From DATAFF01 sp036257595 (GTDB lineage Bacteria; Pseudomonadota; Alphaproteobacteria; Rhizobiales; Aestuariivirgaceae): DNA of 31,802 bases. The notes under the pieces were generated by a model. It was not told where the DNA came from. It searched no databases and saw only the letters and a program-made list of their open reading frames with translations. The DNA lies in contig DATAFF010000132.1 in the NCBI GenBank assembly GCA_036257595.1, positions 1 through 31,802 on the forward strand, given 5' to 3'. Numbering within the stretch: position 1 is the first letter of the stretch; every line of letters begins with the position of its first letter. Positions 31,554 through 31,802 of the stretch are shown here, in pieces. A program made the translations under genes and the position numbers.

Positions 31554-31802
31554 ATGTCCGCTTCCTGCCACAACCATTTCCGCCCAGGGCTGTTCGCCGG
31601 CCTTTGCGCCGCTTGCGGCGGCTCCTGGGCGCGCCGGCGGGTGGTCCCCGAGGCGGAGGGTATCGTCGTCGAAGCCGGGATTGGCGGCGGAGTCAACCTG
31701 CCGCTCTATGACAGGACCCGGGTCAAGCTGGTGATCGGCGTCGATCCGGACCTCGCGGTGCTCGACCGCATCCGCGACCGCCGGCCCGGCCGTGACCTGC
31801 CG
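31554..31802 (+). CDS. SAM-dependent methyltransferase, N-terminal part (cut by window end)
   Basis: 83 codons are visible. IVVEAGIGGGVNLPLYD is the SAM-binding motif I (E-x-G-x-G-x-G) with the NLPLY extension common in class I methyltransferases, and VIGVDPDLAVL provides the acidic residue after strand 2. Before it lies a short segment with Cys and His residues (SCHNHF, LCAACGG). The ATG at 31554 follows GGAGTAAGGGG. The substrate cannot be judged from this fragment. Confidence 0.75.
   Translation, partial: MSASCHNHFRPGLFAGLCAACGGSWARRRVVPEAEGIVVEAGIGGGVNLPLYDRTRVKLVIGVDPDLAVLDRIRDRRPGRDLP

Overview
The window is high-GC DNA from an alphaproteobacterium, most likely of the order Hyphomicrobiales (Rhizobiales). 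The evidence is a giant coiled-coil protein resembling the polar-growth ring protein GPR/RgsE, DUF2934 and DUF2852 proteins, a RIME-like intergenic palindrome, an alphaproteobacterial ferredoxin/FNR pair and a DgcN-DgcA operon. I cannot name the species.

Region 1 (1-3114) is the end of an integrative element abutting a tRNA-Lys(CTT) gene (3115-3190, minus). It holds a degenerate small nucleotidyltransferase, a serine recombinase with an inverted-repeat promoter region, and a chain of three genes joined by TGATG overlaps: a 41-aa ORF, an excisionase-like protein and a tyrosine integrase that points at the 3' end of the tRNA gene. The rest of the element should lie left of the window.

Region 2 (3353-8236) carries an orphan TupC-like ABC ATPase and, convergent to it, a complete four-gene polyamine-type importer operon on the minus strand (ATPase, Tat-exported binding protein, two permeases). 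Region 3 (8416-15525) carries sbcD-sbcC, two tandem CesT-like type III secretion chaperone paralogues with their own promoter and no visible secretion system, a DUF2934 protein and a low-complexity secreted protein. Region 4 (15660-21157) carries a PuuB-like FAD oxidoreductase, a PPK2 kinase, a soluble aldose dehydrogenase whose start lies in an ATG microsatellite, a DUF2852 membrane protein, a PLP-dependent threonine/serine dehydratase-like enzyme and a conserved hypothetical. The oxidoreductase fits a polyamine-use theme together with the importer.

Region 5 (21255-31802) carries dgcN-dgcA (N-acetylation and racemisation of D-glutamate), the 1535-residue GPR/RgsE-like protein with a divergent Hpt phosphotransfer protein, a ferredoxin plus ferredoxin-NADP reductase, a DmpA-like P1 peptidase and the start of a methyltransferase. 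D-glutamate use and a DmpA-type peptidase beside a polar-growth scaffold suggest a loose cell-wall or D-amino-acid neighbourhood; this is inference.

The most unusual signal is non-coding. Three intergenic regions (14974-15037, 23323-23534, 30288-30366) contain short tandem arrays of a 7-bp unit of the form TAG-N4 (TAGGCAG in two regions, TAGCGAA in the third), each facing an inverted array of the same period. They form long hairpins and place TAG in successive reading frames for genes entering from either side; one of them supplies the stop codon and last residues of the P1 peptidase.
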